In this document: positions 7,483-18,917 of the stretch, piece by piece
Numbering within the stretch: the stretch's first letter is position 1
How the letters are laid out: each line of letters starts with the position of its first letter
Assembly (NCBI RefSeq): GCF_024448985.1
Contig: NZ_JAMOII010000010.1
Coordinates: forward strand, 1-64,000
Direction: 5' to 3'
Length of the DNA: 64,000 nt
Source of the DNA: Stutzerimonas stutzeri
GTDB lineage: Bacteria > Pseudomonadota > Gammaproteobacteria > Pseudomonadales > Pseudomonadaceae
Translations under genes and position numbers: made by a program
Notes under the pieces: generated by a model
What the model was told of the DNA's origin: nothing
What the model saw: only the letters and a program-made list of their open reading frames with translations
Database searches by the model: none

Positions 7483-10400
7483 GGATGTTCTCCAGTGGGT
7501 TTGGTTGCGTGCTGGGCCTGCAATTGTCGGCGGCGCATCAGCAGGTAGGCTGCCGGCAGAACGAACAGGGAGAGCAACGGCGCGGTGATCATCCCGCCCA
7601 CCATGGGCGCGGCAATACGGCTCATGATTTCGCTGCCGGTCCCGCCGCCCCAAAGGATGGGCAGCAGGCCAGCGATGATCACGGCGACGGTCATGGCCTT
7701 GGGGCGCACTCGCTGGACAGCACCTTCACGAATGGCGTCGAGCAGGACGCCTTCGCCATGGGCTCCAGCGTTAACCCGATCCGTCCAGGCGTTCTTCAAA
7801 TACAGCAGCATAATGACGCCGAACTCAGCAGAAACGCCTGCCAGTGCGATGAATCCGATTCCTGTCGCTACGGATAGGTTGTACCCGAGCAGATATAGGA
7901 ACCAGACGCCCCCGGTCAGAGCGAATGGCAGCGTAGCCATGATGAGCAGCGCCTCGCCAAAGCGGGCAAACGTTAGGTAGAGCAATACAAAAATGATCAG
8001 CAAGGTAGCCGGAACGACGAGCTTCAGCTTCGCGTTAGCGCGCTCCATGAATTCGAATTGGCCGGAATAGCTGATGCTCATGCCGGATTCGAGCTGGACC
8101 CCTTTGCTGATCTTTTCCCTCAGATCGCCCACCACAGCCGCCATGTCGCGGCCACGAACATCGACGTAAACCCAGCCCGACAGCCTTGCGTTTTCGCTTT
8201 TAAGCATGGGCGGTCCGTCTGTCACCTGTACTTTGGCCACGGTCCCCAACGTGATCTGGCTGCCTTGCGGCGTGTAGATCGGTAGGTTGCGCAGATCGGA
8301 TATCGAGTCGCGCCACTCGCGGCCATAGCGGAGGTTGATCGGATACCTGGCGAGCCCTTCCACGGTTTCACCAATGGTTTGACCACCGATGGCACCGGCC
8401 ACGATCGATTGCACGTCCGCGATATTCAGGCCGTAGCGTGCGGCGGCGACACGATCGATATCCACATCGATATACCTGCCGCCGGTCAGTCTCTCAGCAA
8501 GCGCCGAACTGACCCCAGGCACCGTTTTGGCGATTTTTTCCACTGCCTGGGTGGCTTTGTCGATCTGTGCCAAGTCAGTGCCATACACTTTCACCCCGAT
8601 CGGGCTCTTGATACCCGTCGCCAGCATATCGATACGGTTTCGAATCGGCGGGATCCACAGATTGGCTAATCCAGGTACCTGTACGGTGCGATCCAACTCC
8701 TCAACCAGCTTGTCAGGCGTCATCCCAGGGCGCCATTGATCCTTCGGCTTGAACTGAATGGTCGTCTCGAACATTTCCAGCGGGGCGGGATCTGTAGCGG
8801 TGTCGGCTCGACCAGCCTTACCGAACACGTGTGCAACTTCTGGAACCGTTTTTATGAGCCGGTCCGTCTGCTGCAGTAGCTCAGAAGCCTTCTGAGAGGA
8901 GAGGCCTGGAAGCGCAGTGGGCATATAAAGGAGGTCACCTTCATCCAGCGGGGGCAAGAACTCCCCACCAAGGCGAGAGGCCGGCCACAAGCCTGTCAGG
9001 AAGACCAGAACAGCCACCAGCAGAGTCATCTTGGGCCAGCGCAGTACCGCGTCCAGGGCCGGCTTGTAGATCCAGATGAGGCCACGGTTGAGTGGATTGC
9101 GGTGTTCATCCGGAATCCTGCCCCGTATCCAATACCCCATGAGCACCGGAACCAGTGTTACCGACAGACCCGCGGCCGCTGCCATTGCATAGGTTTTGGT
9201 GAACGCCAGTGGACCGAACAGCCGGCCTTCCTGCGCCTCCAGGGTGAACACTGGAATGAACGACAGCGTGATGATCAGCAGGCTGAAGAACAATGCCGGC
9301 CCCACTTCAACAGCCGCGTCAGTAATGACCTTCCAGTGCTCCTGGCCCTTCAAGGTGGAGTCAGGATGCCGCTTGTGCCAGGCCTCAATGTGCTTGTGGG
9401 CGTTTTCGATCATGACGATTGCTGCATCGACCATCGCTCCGATGGCGATCGCGATGCCACCCAACGACATGATGTTGGCGTTGATGCCTTGCCGCTGCAT
9501 GATCACAAAAGCAATCAGGATGCCGATCGGCAACGACACGATGGCGACCAACGACGAGCGCAGATGCCACAGAAAAATCGCGCAAACCAACGCAACGACA
9601 ATGAACTCCTCGATGAGCTTGTGCGTGAGGTTTTCAACGGCACTGTCGATCAGCTTGCTACGGTCGTACGTCGTGACGATTTCGACGCCTTCGGGAAGGC
9701 TCGCTTTGAGCTCATCGAGCTTGGTTTGAACGGCAGCGATGGTTTCCCGAGCGTTCTTGCCGCTACGCAGGATCACGACTCCACCGACTACCTCACCTTC
9801 GCCATCAAGCTCGGCAATACCCCGGCGCATTTCCGGGCCGAGCTGGATATGCGCAACGTCCCCTAGCGTCACAGGCACGCCGCCTTCGAGACGCAAAGGA
9901 ATGGCTCGAAAGTCCTTGAGTGTCTTGAGATACCCGGTCGCACGGACCATGAACTCGGTTTCGGCGAGTTCCAGAACACTCCCGCCGGTTTCACGGTTGG
10001 CCTCATCGATCGCCTTTGCGATCTGCTGCTGCGTAACGCCTCTGCTGGCCATGCGTACGGGATCGAGTACCACCTGGTACTGCTTGACCATCCCGCCTAT
10101 GGGCGCGACTTCCGCCACGTTGGGCAGTGTCTTGAGTTCATAGCGCAGGAACCAATCTTGCACAGAGCGCAGCTGCGAGAGGTCATGTTTGCCCGTTCGG
10201 TCTACCAAAGCATATTGGTAGATCCAACCGACACCCGTGGCGTCAGGTCCCAAGGCGGGTTTGGCGGCGGCGGGAAGCCGACTCTGCACCTGGCTCAGGT
10301 ACTCCAGCACCCGCGAACGGGCCCAATAGAGGTCGGTGCCGTCCTCGAACAGGACGTACACGTAGCTATCCCCGAAGAAGGAGTAGCCGCGGACTGTCTT

Positions 10401-10637
10401 CGCGCCGGGGACAGACAGCATGGTCGTCGTCAGTGGGTAGGTGACCTGGTTTTCAACGATCTGAGGCGCCTGCCCCGGGTATGGCGTGCGGATGATGACC
10501 TGAACGTCGGAAAGGTCAGGCAACGCATCAACAGCGGTGTTCTTGACCGACCAGACACCCCAAGCCACCGCGAACACAGTAGCCAGTAGGATCAGAAAGC
10601 GGTTGGCCACTGACCAGCGGATTATGGCTGCGATCAT
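7479..10637 (-). CDS. cusA: CusA: Cu(I)/Ag(I) RND efflux pump subunit
   Basis: 1052 residues, the usual length for heavy-metal RND pumps. The TM4 segment reads [20 protein letters not shown], typical of the monovalent-metal (CusA) branch rather than the CzcA branch. Methionines expected in the periplasmic funnel are present ([19 protein letters not shown]). It pumps Cu(I)/Ag(I) through CusB and CusC using proton flow. ATGA overlaps with cusB before it and cusF after it show tight coupling. Confidence 0.95.
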   Translation of the reverse strand: MIAAIIRWSVANRFLILLATVFAVAWGVWSVKNTAVDALPDLSDVQVIIRTPYPGQAPQIVENQVTYPLTTTMLSVPGAKTVRGYSFFGDSYVYVLFEDGTDLYWARSRVLEYLSQVQSRLPAAAKPALGPDATGVGWIYQYALVDRTGKHDLSQLRSVQDWFLRYELKTLPNVAEVAPIGGMVKQYQVVLDPVRMASRGVTQQQIAKAIDEANRETGGSVLELAETEFMVRATGYLKTLKDFRAIPLRLEGGVPVTLGDVAHIQLGPEMRRGIAELDGEGEVVGGVVILRSGKNARETIAAVQTKLDELKASLPEGVEIVTTYDRSKLIDSAVENLTHKLIEEFIVVALVCAIFLWHLRSSLVAIVSLPIGILIAFVIMQRQGINANIMSLGGIAIAIGAMVDAAIVMIENAHKHIEAWHKRHPDSTLKGQEHWKVITDAAVEVGPALFFSLLIITLSFIPVFTLEAQEGRLFGPLAFTKTYAMAAAAGLSVTLVPVLMGYWIRGRIPDEHRNPLNRGLIWIYKPALDAVLRWPKMTLLVAVLVFLTGLWPASRLGGEFLPPLDEGDLLYMPTALPGLSSQKASELLQQTDRLIKTVPEVAHVFGKAGRADTATDPAPLEMFETTIQFKPKDQWRPGMTPDKLVEELDRTVQVPGLANLWIPPIRNRIDMLATGIKSPIGVKVYGTDLAQIDKATQAVEKIAKTVPGVSSALAERLTGGRYIDVDIDRVAAARYGLNIADVQSIVAGAIGGQTIGETVEGLARYPINLRYGREWRDSISDLRNLPIYTPQGSQITLGTVAKVQVTDGPPMLKSENARLSGWVYVDVRGRDMAAVVGDLREKISKGVQLESGMSISYSGQFEFMERANAKLKLVVPATLLIIFVLLYLTFARFGEALLIMATLPFALTGGVWFLYLLGYNLSVATGIGFIALAGVSAEFGVIMLLYLKNAWTDRVNAGAHGEGVLLDAIREGAVQRVRPKAMTVAVIIAGLLPILWGGGTGSEIMSRIAAPMVGGMITAPLLSLFVLPAAYLLMRRRQLQAQHATKPTGEHP

Positions 10638-12079
10638 TGTTGGCCCCCGAGCTTCTCGATGCGCTCGATGACCAGGCCTTCGTCGCTTTCACGCACGCCA
10701 ACACGGACACGGTCGTCCACTTGCAAGCCTGACAGCAGAGATTGATCGGCAACCGGAAAGGACATGGTCATCCCAGGCATGTTCAGCGTCTTGAACGGCC
10801 CATGCGACAGGCCAACCAGGCCATCTTCCAGGCTGACGATCGTACCTTCAGCCTCGTGCAAAGCAGGTTTGACAGGCGGTGCCGTCTGCTCCAGACCCCG
10901 AGCGGTCAGCCCGCGTAGGCTCGCCTCTGAATCCAGGAGGAACTGACCGGACGCCACGACCTGCTGACCGGCTTCCAGCCCGTCGAGCACCTCTGTTTTG
11001 TCATCGAACTCTCGACCGATGCGGACCTCAACTGGGCGGTAACGGCCTTCATTCTCAGCCAGCATCACCAATGCGCGCCGGCCGGTGCGAATGACCGCCT
11101 CGGACGGGATGACCAAGGCATCTTCAACGTTGCGACTCAATGTCACCTCGGCCGTCATGCCGGGGCGAAGCCGCTGCTGCGGGTTGGGCAGTTCGACCCG
11201 GACACGCACAGTGCGGCTATCCAGGTTGGCTTGCGACAGTACCGCCTGGATCGTGCCTTCCAGCGTTTCACCCGCAAAAGCAGGGAGGCGGGCTGTCACC
11301 GACTGCCCCGGCGCTAAATTTGTGATCTGCGCTTCAGGCACCGCAACCTCTAGCCAAACCGAGTCCAGCCCATTGATGCGTGCGAGAGAGGCGCCGGCGG
11401 GGACGGTCATGCCCTCGCGGACATCGAGACTGTTCAACACGCCACCGATCGGGCTCGTTACGGTCCATACGGGGCGCGCCTTACCGGTGCGTTCCAGCTG
11501 AGCAATGACATCTGCCGGCATGCCGGCAAGGCGTAACCGCTGTCGGGCCGCCGCGAGCAGTTGGGGTTGGCCAATCCCTTTGAGCGCCAGGTACTCTTCC
11601 TGTGCAGCAGCCCATTCGGGAACCAAAAGATCGGCTAACGGCGCGCCTTTTTCAATGACGTCTTCCGGCGCTCGGTCGTAAACGCGCTCGACGAAGCCCC
11701 CGGAGCGCGCTTGCACGACAGCCACGTCTCGCTCGTCAAACATCAATGCGCCTGTCGCTTCGAGCGACTGGCTAATCGATTCGCGCGTTGCGGTCGCCAG
11801 GCGCATACCCAGGTTCTGCGTCACGCTCGGATCGATGCTCATCGACGCCCCGTCACCGCCTTCATCGGCATAGCGCGGAACCAGGTCCATATCCATAAAG
11901 GGGGATTTGCCTGGCTCATCGAATTTCTGTTGCGGATACATGGGGTCGTACCAATAAAGCACCTCCTTTTCGCCTTCCGCTTGCGCAAACACAGAGGTAG
12001 ACAGACCGACAATGCCCACAGTAACGATAATCAGCGGAAGGCTTAGGACGACGGCCAGCCGCTTGAGTAGAAATGTCAT
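10634..12079 (-). CDS. cusB: CusB: membrane fusion protein with metal-binding N-terminus and fused CusF domain
   Basis: 481 residues. After a signal/anchor segment comes a heavy-metal-binding domain ([20 protein letters not shown]), then the barrel-sandwich/beta-barrel adaptor core. At the C-terminus (about 412-481) is a second CusF-type domain with [16 protein letters not shown]. It links CusA to CusC and hands metal to the pump. The fused CusF domain is in addition to the separate cusF gene of the same operon. ATGA overlaps with both neighbours. Confidence 0.95.
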   Translation of the reverse strand: MTFLLKRLAVVLSLPLIIVTVGIVGLSTSVFAQAEGEKEVLYWYDPMYPQQKFDEPGKSPFMDMDLVPRYADEGGDGASMSIDPSVTQNLGMRLATATRESISQSLEATGALMFDERDVAVVQARSGGFVERVYDRAPEDVIEKGAPLADLLVPEWAAAQEEYLALKGIGQPQLLAAARQRLRLAGMPADVIAQLERTGKARPVWTVTSPIGGVLNSLDVREGMTVPAGASLARINGLDSVWLEVAVPEAQITNLAPGQSVTARLPAFAGETLEGTIQAVLSQANLDSRTVRVRVELPNPQQRLRPGMTAEVTLSRNVEDALVIPSEAVIRTGRRALVMLAENEGRYRPVEVRIGREFDDKTEVLDGLEAGQQVVASGQFLLDSEASLRGLTARGLEQTAPPVKPALHEAEGTIVSLEDGLVGLSHGPFKTLNMPGMTMSFPVADQSLLSGLQVDDRVRVGVRESDEGLVIERIEKLGGQQ

Positions 12080-13329
12080 GGTCGGGTATCTCCAAAGGCA
12101 AAATGCAGGCGGGCGTTGCTCAGCGATCGGTCGCGGGCTACGTCAATACGACGCAGGCGAGTCTCAACGAGCTGGCGGCGCGCATCGATCACTGCGGTCA
12201 GTTCGCCGGTCCCGGCGCGGTAGTCCGCCATGGCAAGGCGGACCTTTTCCTCGGCGAGTGGCAGTAGGGTTTCTTCAACACGTGCGAATGCGCGGTCAAG
12301 GCGCTGATATTCAGCCAGGTCGGCGGCCAGCTCCTGGTTATGCATACGCAACATCGCCTGACGCTGCGCCTCGATCTGTGTGAGGCGCGCTCGCTCAGCC
12401 GCGATCTTTGGATCCTGCCGAGAGCTGGTAAACAGCGGCAGGTCGAAACTGACGCTGAGGTTGACCATGTCGCCGTATTCTCTGCCGCGACGTAGATAAT
12501 CGACTCCCCAACTCCAGTCCGGTGTTTTCTCAGCGATGGCCTGGCGAACTTTTGCCTCAGCTTCACGAGTCATCGGGTCGAAGGCGAGCAAAGCCGGATG
12601 GCGGTTCAGGTTGTGCTGATAGTGATCAACGTCGGTAAGCCATCGCGGCCAGTCGCCTGTAAGCGGCTGGTCTGCTGGCTCGCCTATCCAACGGCGGAGG
12701 TCGGCCCGCGCAACAACCTGGTTGCGCATCAGCTCATCCTCTTGATCAGCAAGCAATGCTGCCTCTTGCTTCGGAAGTACGCTGTCTGCGGTTTGCCCAC
12801 CGCCGCCGGCAATGCGCGCCTGAACGGCCCGGGAAAACAGCTGATTCTCACTGTAGAGCTGTTTGAAAAGACTCAGTTTCTGCTCGACCGCGAAGCTAGC
12901 GATCCATGCCTCGGCAGTAGCCTGGCGCACGCTGAGACGTTCAATGGTTTGCTGAACGTCTGCGAGCGCAACACTAGCCTGCGCAGCCTCGACACGGGCG
13001 CGCCTTTTCGCTCGGTTTGGAACATCTTGCATGACCCCAACCATTTGCATGGTCATGGCCTCTTGGTCCAATTGCCAGCGTGAGTCACCTTCAATGGGTA
13101 CGTTTTGCAGCCCAAGTCTAAGTTTGGGGTCAGGGAGCTCGCCGACAGGGATTGCAGCGTTGCGCGCGGCTTGGAGATTGGCGGCTTGCGCATCCAGCGA
13201 AGGCGCGTCTTGCTCGGCCAAGCTCAGGGCTTGTTCTAAGGTTAGAGCTGATGCGAGCTCGGAAAATGAGAGCGCGCCCATGATCAAGGCGGCCACGTAG
13301 GGAGGCGCCCAGCGGATACGGGGTTTCAT
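12076..13329 (-). CDS. cusC: CusC-like outer membrane efflux protein (TolC family)
   Basis: 417 residues with a signal peptide ending near ELASA and the repeated long-helix pattern of TolC-family channels (LTLEQALSLAEQDAPSL; later EYQRLDRAFARVEETLLP). It forms the outer membrane duct of the CusCBA complex. The stop overlaps the cusB start by four bases. Confidence 0.9.
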   Translation of the reverse strand: MKPRIRWAPPYVAALIMGALSFSELASALTLEQALSLAEQDAPSLDAQAANLQAARNAAIPVGELPDPKLRLGLQNVPIEGDSRWQLDQEAMTMQMVGVMQDVPNRAKRRARVEAAQASVALADVQQTIERLSVRQATAEAWIASFAVEQKLSLFKQLYSENQLFSRAVQARIAGGGGQTADSVLPKQEAALLADQEDELMRNQVVARADLRRWIGEPADQPLTGDWPRWLTDVDHYQHNLNRHPALLAFDPMTREAEAKVRQAIAEKTPDWSWGVDYLRRGREYGDMVNLSVSFDLPLFTSSRQDPKIAAERARLTQIEAQRQAMLRMHNQELAADLAEYQRLDRAFARVEETLLPLAEEKVRLAMADYRAGTGELTAVIDARRQLVETRLRRIDVARDRSLSNARLHFAFGDTRP

Positions 13330-13423
13330 TAAAAAAGAGTTCCTGATCTTCCATGCGAGCCAAAGGCGCGCGGTAGCCGGCCCGAATCTTCACATCCGGG
13401 CGGTTCCTAGAATTTGATCGGGA

Positions 13424-13801
13424 TCAGACGCGGGGTGGATGCCAGACTACGTCCAGAAGACGAGAAGGGATTTGGTCGTTATAGGGCGTGGTCACGGGTC
13501 TAGCAGCAGGGACCAGCTGCGCCTTCGCAGCAACGATCTGAAGGAGGCTGAGGGTTTTGCATTCTTGCCCCGTCTTGCAGACGGTCGTCTTCCCTTGCTC
13601 ATGCCCTTCACAGCACTCGGGCTCAGCGCCGCTGACGCCAGACATCAACGCGTGGCTGGCTGCCATGGCCTCCATGCCTTCCATATCAAGCATTACATGA
13701 TGCGCTGACGACCCAACCGGCATGAGCAATTGCGCCATCCCGTTGATCGGAAGCGCAAGCACTAGCAGCAGGATAAGGAAGGAGCGCATGTAGGACTTCA
13801 T
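13424..13801 (-). CDS. Small exported Met/His/Cys protein, CopL-like
   Basis: 125 residues with a signal peptide to about residue 23, a Met/His-rich middle (SSAHHVMLDMEGMEAMAAS), a Cys cluster (PECCEGHEQ, CKTGQEC) and the C-terminal WHPPRV tail often seen in proteins of this kind near copper genes. Similar to CopL-family proteins, said to regulate or bind copper, but the family call is tentative. It sits 94 bases before cusC and 82 after the P-type ATPase, probably cotranscribed. Confidence 0.6.
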   Translation of the reverse strand: MKSYMRSFLILLLVLALPINGMAQLLMPVGSSAHHVMLDMEGMEAMAASHALMSGVSGAEPECCEGHEQGKTTVCKTGQECKTLSLLQIVAAKAQLVPAARPVTTPYNDQIPSRLLDVVWHPPRV

Positions 13802-13883
13802 ATTTTTTCAGCTTACGGGGCAATTCATGAGCAATCAATGAGGCAATCGATCGCTTCGCAACCGAAGCCTAAGCCGGCACGGT

Positions 13884-16247
13884 TCAAACTACACTCGCTT
13901 GACGGAGCCGGAGAGCGTTAAACACAACCGATGCTGAGCTAAGGCTCATGGCCAGGGCAGCAATCATCGGAGACAGCAACAGTCCAAAGAACGGATAGAG
14001 CAGCCCTGCAGCAATCGGGATGCTCAGACCGTTATACATAAAGGCAAACAGAAGGTTCTGACGCATATTGCGAACTGTTGCCACCGAAAGCGTACGGGCG
14101 CGAAGTATTCCCATCAGGTCACCTTTAACCAGCGTAACTTGGGCACTGTTCATCGCCACGTCAGTACCCGTACCCATCGCAATGCCTACGTCAGCCCTAG
14201 CGAGAGCGGGCGCATCATTTATTCCGTCGCCTGCCATGGCGACTACTTTACCGAGGGCTTGTAGCTTAACCACCAGCGCCTCCTTGTCCTGCGGCTTCAC
14301 TTCGCCATGCACTTCATCGATCGATAGCTCACGAGCCACCGCGCGGGCAGTGGTAAGCCCGTCGCCGGTGGCCATGATGACTTGCACGCCCTCCGCTTGG
14401 AGCCGAGCTACAGCTTCCTTGGAAGTCGGTTTAATTGGGTCCGATACGGCCAGCAAGCCGGCAAGTGCCCCATCAACAGCCAGGTACACAATACTGGTAC
14501 CGCTTTCGCGCATTTTTTCTGCTTGGTCTTTCAACGGCTCGACGCTAACACCCGCGTCTTCCATAAGAGCGGTGTTGCCTAGCTGTAGCTGCTTGCCTTC
14601 CACCAGACCACGGACCCCGATCCCTGACCCTGACTCGAAGGTTTCAGGCTTTACCAACTGAATACCCTCGCTTCTCGCATGGTCCACGATGGCGTGGGCT
14701 AGGGGATGCTCGCTACCTTGATCCAAGCTGGCAGACAAACGGATGACTTCCTGAGCATCGAACGGCGTGACGCCTACCGCCCGATCGAAAACAGGTCGGC
14801 CCTCGGTCAACGTTCCAGTTTTATCGACAATCAGCGTGTCTACCTTACGGACATTCTCGATGGCGCCTGCGTCTCTGAAAAGCACTCCGCTTCCAGCCGC
14901 TTTGCCTGTGGCAACCATGATCGACATAGGCGTCGCCAGGCCAAGTGCGCAAGGGCAAGCGATAATCAGAACCGCAACTGCATTGATCAGGCCGAATACC
15001 CAGCCCTGCTCGGGTCCGAACAGGCCCCATGCAAAGAAGGTCAACAGCGCAATCCCGATGACCGTCAGCACGAAATAACCAGCAACCGTGTCCGCCATCC
15101 GCTGCATGGGTGCTTTTGAGCGTTGTGCATTCGCAACCATCTGGACGATTTGTGAAAGCATGGTCCCGGAGCCAACTTTAGTGGCTCGCATGACAAGCGA
15201 GCCACTCGTGTTCATCGTCGCGCCGATGAGCGCATCGCCTGTCCGCTTCGTCACCGGGACGGGCTCGCCCGTTAGCATGGATTCGTCGACGGCGCTCTCG
15301 CCCTCCAATACTTCTCCATCCACCGGTACCTTTTCACCAGGACGAACGCGCAGATGGTCACCCTCGTGAACATGTGTAAGCGGAATGTCCTCCTCGGAAC
15401 CATCCTTGGCGATACGGCGAGCTGTTTTGGGCGATAGGCCAAGCAAGGACTTGATTGCCGAGGACGTCTGGGAGCGGGCCTTCAATTCGAGCAACTGCCC
15501 TAAAAGCGTCAGGGAAATGATGACCGCGGCGGCTTCGTAATAAACGCCTATCCGGCCGCCCACTGTGAATGATTCTGGAAATATGCTCGGTAAGACGGTT
15601 GCTACGATGCTGTAAATATACGCAGCCCCTGTGCCAAGCCCGATCAACGTCCACATGTTTGGGCTGCGATGCTTAACAGATGCGAAACCGCGCACGAAAA
15701 ATGGCCAGCCTGCCCACAAGACAACCGGGGTCGTAAGGGCTAGTTCAACCCAGTTCTGGCTAGCGCCGTGAAACAGCGGAAGTGCATGTCCCGCCATGGC
15801 CAACAGGGTCACTGCTACGGTCAGGGGCAGAGACCACCAGAATCGCTTCGAGAAGTCCTTGAGTTCGGGATTCTCCTCCTCGTCGAGTTCAGGGATCAGA
15901 GGTTCCAATGACATCCCGCAGATAGGGCAATCACCTGGACCCATTTGGCGGATCTCAGGGTGCATCGGGCAGGTGTACTCGGTCGTTGCATCACCGGCGG
16001 ACGCCTTCTGTGCGGGCGGCGTGGATGCCTGAGGCGATGACCCATGAGCCTGCTGTGCAGTGAGATATCTAGCAGGATCAGAACGAAACTTGGTCTGGCA
16101 ACCCTGGCTGCAGAAGCGGTAAGTGCTTCCCTGATAGTGCTCTTGATGCTCGCTGTCCTCTTTCACCTTCATCCCGCAGACGGGGTCTGTGAGTCCTGCA
16201 GAGCCTTTCGTTTGGTCAGGCTGATGATGGCAATGCGAGGAGGTCAT
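13884..16247 (-). CDS. copA: Cu(I)/Ag(I)-exporting P1B-type ATPase with YHS and metal-binding domains
   Basis: 787 residues. The N-terminus has a His-rich start, a YHS domain (Cys24, Cys46, Cys50) and a heavy-metal-binding domain ([21 protein letters not shown]). The membrane metal site CPC is at 431-433, the phosphorylated Asp is D475 in DKTGT, and [11 protein letters not shown] is the hinge motif. The last helices carry the YN and MSLSS ligands of P1B-1 (Cu+) pumps. The usual HMA domain is absent, as in SilP/CopF-like pumps. It exports cytosolic Cu(I). Its promoter region has a cop-box dyad. Confidence 0.93.
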   Translation of the reverse strand: MTSSHCHHQPDQTKGSAGLTDPVCGMKVKEDSEHQEHYQGSTYRFCSQGCQTKFRSDPARYLTAQQAHGSSPQASTPPAQKASAGDATTEYTCPMHPEIRQMGPGDCPICGMSLEPLIPELDEEENPELKDFSKRFWWSLPLTVAVTLLAMAGHALPLFHGASQNWVELALTTPVVLWAGWPFFVRGFASVKHRSPNMWTLIGLGTGAAYIYSIVATVLPSIFPESFTVGGRIGVYYEAAAVIISLTLLGQLLELKARSQTSSAIKSLLGLSPKTARRIAKDGSEEDIPLTHVHEGDHLRVRPGEKVPVDGEVLEGESAVDESMLTGEPVPVTKRTGDALIGATMNTSGSLVMRATKVGSGTMLSQIVQMVANAQRSKAPMQRMADTVAGYFVLTVIGIALLTFFAWGLFGPEQGWVFGLINAVAVLIIACPCALGLATPMSIMVATGKAAGSGVLFRDAGAIENVRKVDTLIVDKTGTLTEGRPVFDRAVGVTPFDAQEVIRLSASLDQGSEHPLAHAIVDHARSEGIQLVKPETFESGSGIGVRGLVEGKQLQLGNTALMEDAGVSVEPLKDQAEKMRESGTSIVYLAVDGALAGLLAVSDPIKPTSKEAVARLQAEGVQVIMATGDGLTTARAVARELSIDEVHGEVKPQDKEALVVKLQALGKVVAMAGDGINDAPALARADVGIAMGTGTDVAMNSAQVTLVKGDLMGILRARTLSVATVRNMRQNLLFAFMYNGLSIPIAAGLLYPFFGLLLSPMIAALAMSLSSASVVFNALRLRQASVV

Positions 16248-16373
16248 GCGGGCTCCTTATGGATTGGTTAGCAACGAACAGCCTACTGCGGGGACGTTTG
16301 TGGTTTTTCCGATGCTTACAGCGTCCGACAACCAATATATGCAAAGCGTCCTGACCAAAGGCTGAAGTAACCA

Positions 16374-16387
16374 TTACATTTCTGTCA
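16374..16387. promoter_or_regulatory. cop-box-like dyad upstream of the copper ATPase
   Basis: TTACA-TTTC-TGTCA, 126 bases before the ATPase start. One base differs from the perfect dyad. A half-site TTACA lies at 16316-16320, closer to the gene. The interval 16388-16554 before the HAD gene shows a hairpin (16423-16448) but no gene. Confidence 0.6.
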
Positions 16388-16658
16388 GGTTCTCCGGTAT
16401 GTCAGGTCGTACGAATGCTGAAGCGAGCTGCTGAAAAAAGTAGCTCGCGCGAATACCGCTTGCTGGCCTAGCCTATGCCTCCCTTATCCGAAGCCCGGCC
16501 GCTTTCTTTTAATGAATACCGAACCGTGCAAAGCCTAAGCGCAGGTGCTCTGTTTTGATAGAAGCCGTAATTTTTGATGTCTATGGCACACTCCTGCAAA
16601 TCAGTGAACGACGGCGGCCATTTCGCAGTAAGCGTCTGCCGAACTCACCTTGCGTAAT

Positions 16659-18206
16659 TCAGGCGGGTGCCCATTGATGCGGCAGTAGTTGGCCAATCTC
16701 GCTGGCCCGCTGTGTCGGCAGCCGCATCAGCACATCCTTCAGGTAGGCGTACGGATCATGCCCATTCATCCGCGCCGACTGGATCAGGCTCATGATCGCC
16801 GCCGCCCGTTTGCCGCTGCGCAGCGACCCGGCAAACAGCCAGTTCGAGCGTCCAAGGGCCCATGGTCGAATCTGGTTCTCGACCTGATTGTTGTCGATGG
16901 GCACAGAGCCATCTTCGACATAGCGAGTCAGAGCCAGCCAGCGTTTGAGGCTGTAATCCAAGGCTTTCGCCGTGGCTGATCCGTTGGGCACTCGATCACG
17001 CTGGGCCAGCATCCATTCATGCAGCGCATCGAGGATCGGTGAAGACTTGTCCTGGCGTATTCGCCAGCGTTCTTCATCGCTCATGTGCCGTGCTTGCCGC
17101 TCGATTTCATACAGCCCGGCAATGGAGTGCAGCGCCTGTTCGGCTAACTGGCTTTTGTTCGCTGCGTGCAGATCGAAAAATTTGCGGCGGGCGTGGGCCA
17201 TGCAGCCAATTTCGATGATGCCCTGCTCGAAGCTGGCCTTGTAGCCGGCGAAGTCGTCGCAGACCAGCTTGCCACTCCACTGACCCAGAAAATTGCGCGC
17301 ATGCTCACCAGCCCGGCTGGGGCTGAAGTCATACACCACGGCCTTCAGGTCGGCGAAGGGTGTGGTGCAGTATGCCCAGACGTAAGCCCGGTGGGTTTTC
17401 TTCTCGCCAGGGGCCAGCATTTGCACGGGGGTTTCGTCGGCGTGGATCACGCCTTGCGCCAGTACCGCCTCGCGCAGGGCGTCGACCAATGGTTGGAGCT
17501 GTACGCCGATTTGTCCGACCCACTGCGCCAGCGTCGAGCGGGCGATGGCCAGGCCTGCACGGCCAAAGATCTTCTCTTGCCGGTACAGCGGCAGGTGGTC
17601 GGCAAATTTGGCCACCATCACGTGAGCCAGCAGGCCGGCAGTGGGGATGCCCTTGTCGATCACCTGGGCTGGTACCGGCGCCTGGATCAGTGTTTCGCAC
17701 TGACGGCAGGCCCATTTGCCACGCACGTGCTGTTCGACGGTGAACACGCCCGGCGTGTAATCCAGCTTTTCGCTGATGTCTTCGCCGATGCGTTGCAGCT
17801 GGCAGCCGCAGGCGCATTGAGTGTTCGGCGGCTCGTGACGGATCACAGTACGCGGAAACTGGGCTGGCAGCGGTGCGCGCTTGGGCTGTTGGCGGGGTTC
17901 AGCCGGAGCCGCCGGAGGATTGAGGGTTTTCAGTTCCGCCTCGATAGCGGCAATGTCCGTGTCGAGCAAATCATCCAGCAGGCTGCCCTGGTCAGGGCTT
18001 AGTTGCTCGCTACGCTTGGCGAACTTGTGTCGCTTGAACCAGGCGATTTCATGGGTGAGCTGCTCGATGACGGTTTGATCGCGGTCGATCTTCTTGCCCA
18101 TCGTTTCAACCGTCTTACCCAACGTGTCGACTTGCGACAGCAACTGCGCAGCGAGTGCGCGCAGTTGCTCAGGTGTCAGTTGGTCGAGATTGGGCGAGGA
18201 AGTCAT
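16659..18206 (-). CDS. tnpC: IS66 transposase TnpC
   Basis: 515 residues. N-terminal coiled coil, zinc-binding part (CACGCQ; CRQC), then the DDE catalytic domain (VIHADETPVQM, VCDDFAGY, NNQVENQIRPWALGR) and the C-terminal IS66 tail. Catalyses transposition of the element. Full length for IS66. Confidence 0.93.
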   Translation of the reverse strand: MTSSPNLDQLTPEQLRALAAQLLSQVDTLGKTVETMGKKIDRDQTVIEQLTHEIAWFKRHKFAKRSEQLSPDQGSLLDDLLDTDIAAIEAELKTLNPPAAPAEPRQQPKRAPLPAQFPRTVIRHEPPNTQCACGCQLQRIGEDISEKLDYTPGVFTVEQHVRGKWACRQCETLIQAPVPAQVIDKGIPTAGLLAHVMVAKFADHLPLYRQEKIFGRAGLAIARSTLAQWVGQIGVQLQPLVDALREAVLAQGVIHADETPVQMLAPGEKKTHRAYVWAYCTTPFADLKAVVYDFSPSRAGEHARNFLGQWSGKLVCDDFAGYKASFEQGIIEIGCMAHARRKFFDLHAANKSQLAEQALHSIAGLYEIERQARHMSDEERWRIRQDKSSPILDALHEWMLAQRDRVPNGSATAKALDYSLKRWLALTRYVEDGSVPIDNNQVENQIRPWALGRSNWLFAGSLRSGKRAAAIMSLIQSARMNGHDPYAYLKDVLMRLPTQRASEIGQLLPHQWAPA

Positions 18207-18267
18207 GCCGCTGATTGTGCCAGAGCAGGCGATCAGCGCAGATAAAGCGATGGGCTAATGGCCGGCG

Positions 18268-18603
18268 CTACAACACTGTGATCGCACCGGCTGCACCAAC
18301 CCGCTGCCAAGGTAAACCGAGCACCAAAGCCTGAAGCTGCTCGGTGTCGAGTTCAACTTCCGAGCCGCGGTGGATGCCTGGCCAGTGAAACTTGCCCTGG
18401 TTCAATCGCCGCGCGGCCAGCCAGATCCCTACACCGTCATGCACCAACACTTTCATGCGGTTGGCGCGGCGGTTGGCGAACAGATAAGCACAGTGCGGCT
18501 TCGCCGCACCGAATACCTCCACTACACGGGCCAATGCGGTCTCGGTGCCGGCGCGCATGTCCATCGGCTCAGTGGCAAGCCAGATGCTATCGATGCGGAT
18601 CAC
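18268..18603 (-). CDS. tnpB: IS66 accessory protein TnpB
   Basis: 111 residues with the IS66 Orf2 signature (DMRAGTETALARVV, CAYLFANRRANRMKVLVHDG). The GTG start overlaps the tnpA stop by four bases (GTGA), so it is translationally coupled. Required for transposition in studied IS66 members. Confidence 0.92.
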   Translation of the reverse strand: MIRIDSIWLATEPMDMRAGTETALARVVEVFGAAKPHCAYLFANRRANRMKVLVHDGVGIWLAARRLNQGKFHWPGIHRGSEVELDTEQLQALVLGLPWQRVGAAGAITVL

Positions 18604-18917
18604 GGGGCAAGCCCCCGGACAAAGCGGGCGCAGCCGTCAGGATCGGACACTGGCCATTTCACTGTGACTGACTGCTCGCCAAGCGATAGCTCAATAATCA
18701 CCGATGCTGCAGTCGGCCGTTTGGGCGTAGCCCTCAATGGAACGAACGCCGGCAACACCGCGGGTAGCTGATCTCGGTAAAGCGGTAGCCATTTTCGAAT
18801 GACGTTGGCGTTGATGCCATGGCGGATGGCAACGCTGGAGACGGTCGCACCCGGTTGTAGGCATTCCTGAACGACCTGGACCTTGAACGGTTTGGGGTAA
18901 GAGCTTCGTTGGCGCAT
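18600..18917 (-). CDS. tnpA: IS66 accessory protein TnpA
   Basis: 105 residues with a helix-turn-helix typical of IS66 Orf1 (YPKPFKVQVVQECLQPGAT, VAIRHGINANVIRKWLPLYR). First gene of the IS66 operon. Confidence 0.9.
   Translation of the reverse strand: MRQRSSYPKPFKVQVVQECLQPGATVSSVAIRHGINANVIRKWLPLYRDQLPAVLPAFVPLRATPKRPTAASVIIELSLGEQSVTVKWPVSDPDGCARFVRGLAP

Noticed and set aside
9102-9866. A 254-residue plus-strand open frame
   Set aside because: It is antisense to cusA, has no ribosome site or recognisable domain, and arises from GC-rich codon pattern.
16316-16329. TTACA-GCGT-CCGAC as a further cop-box
   Set aside because: Only one half-site matches; kept as a note with the better box at 16374.
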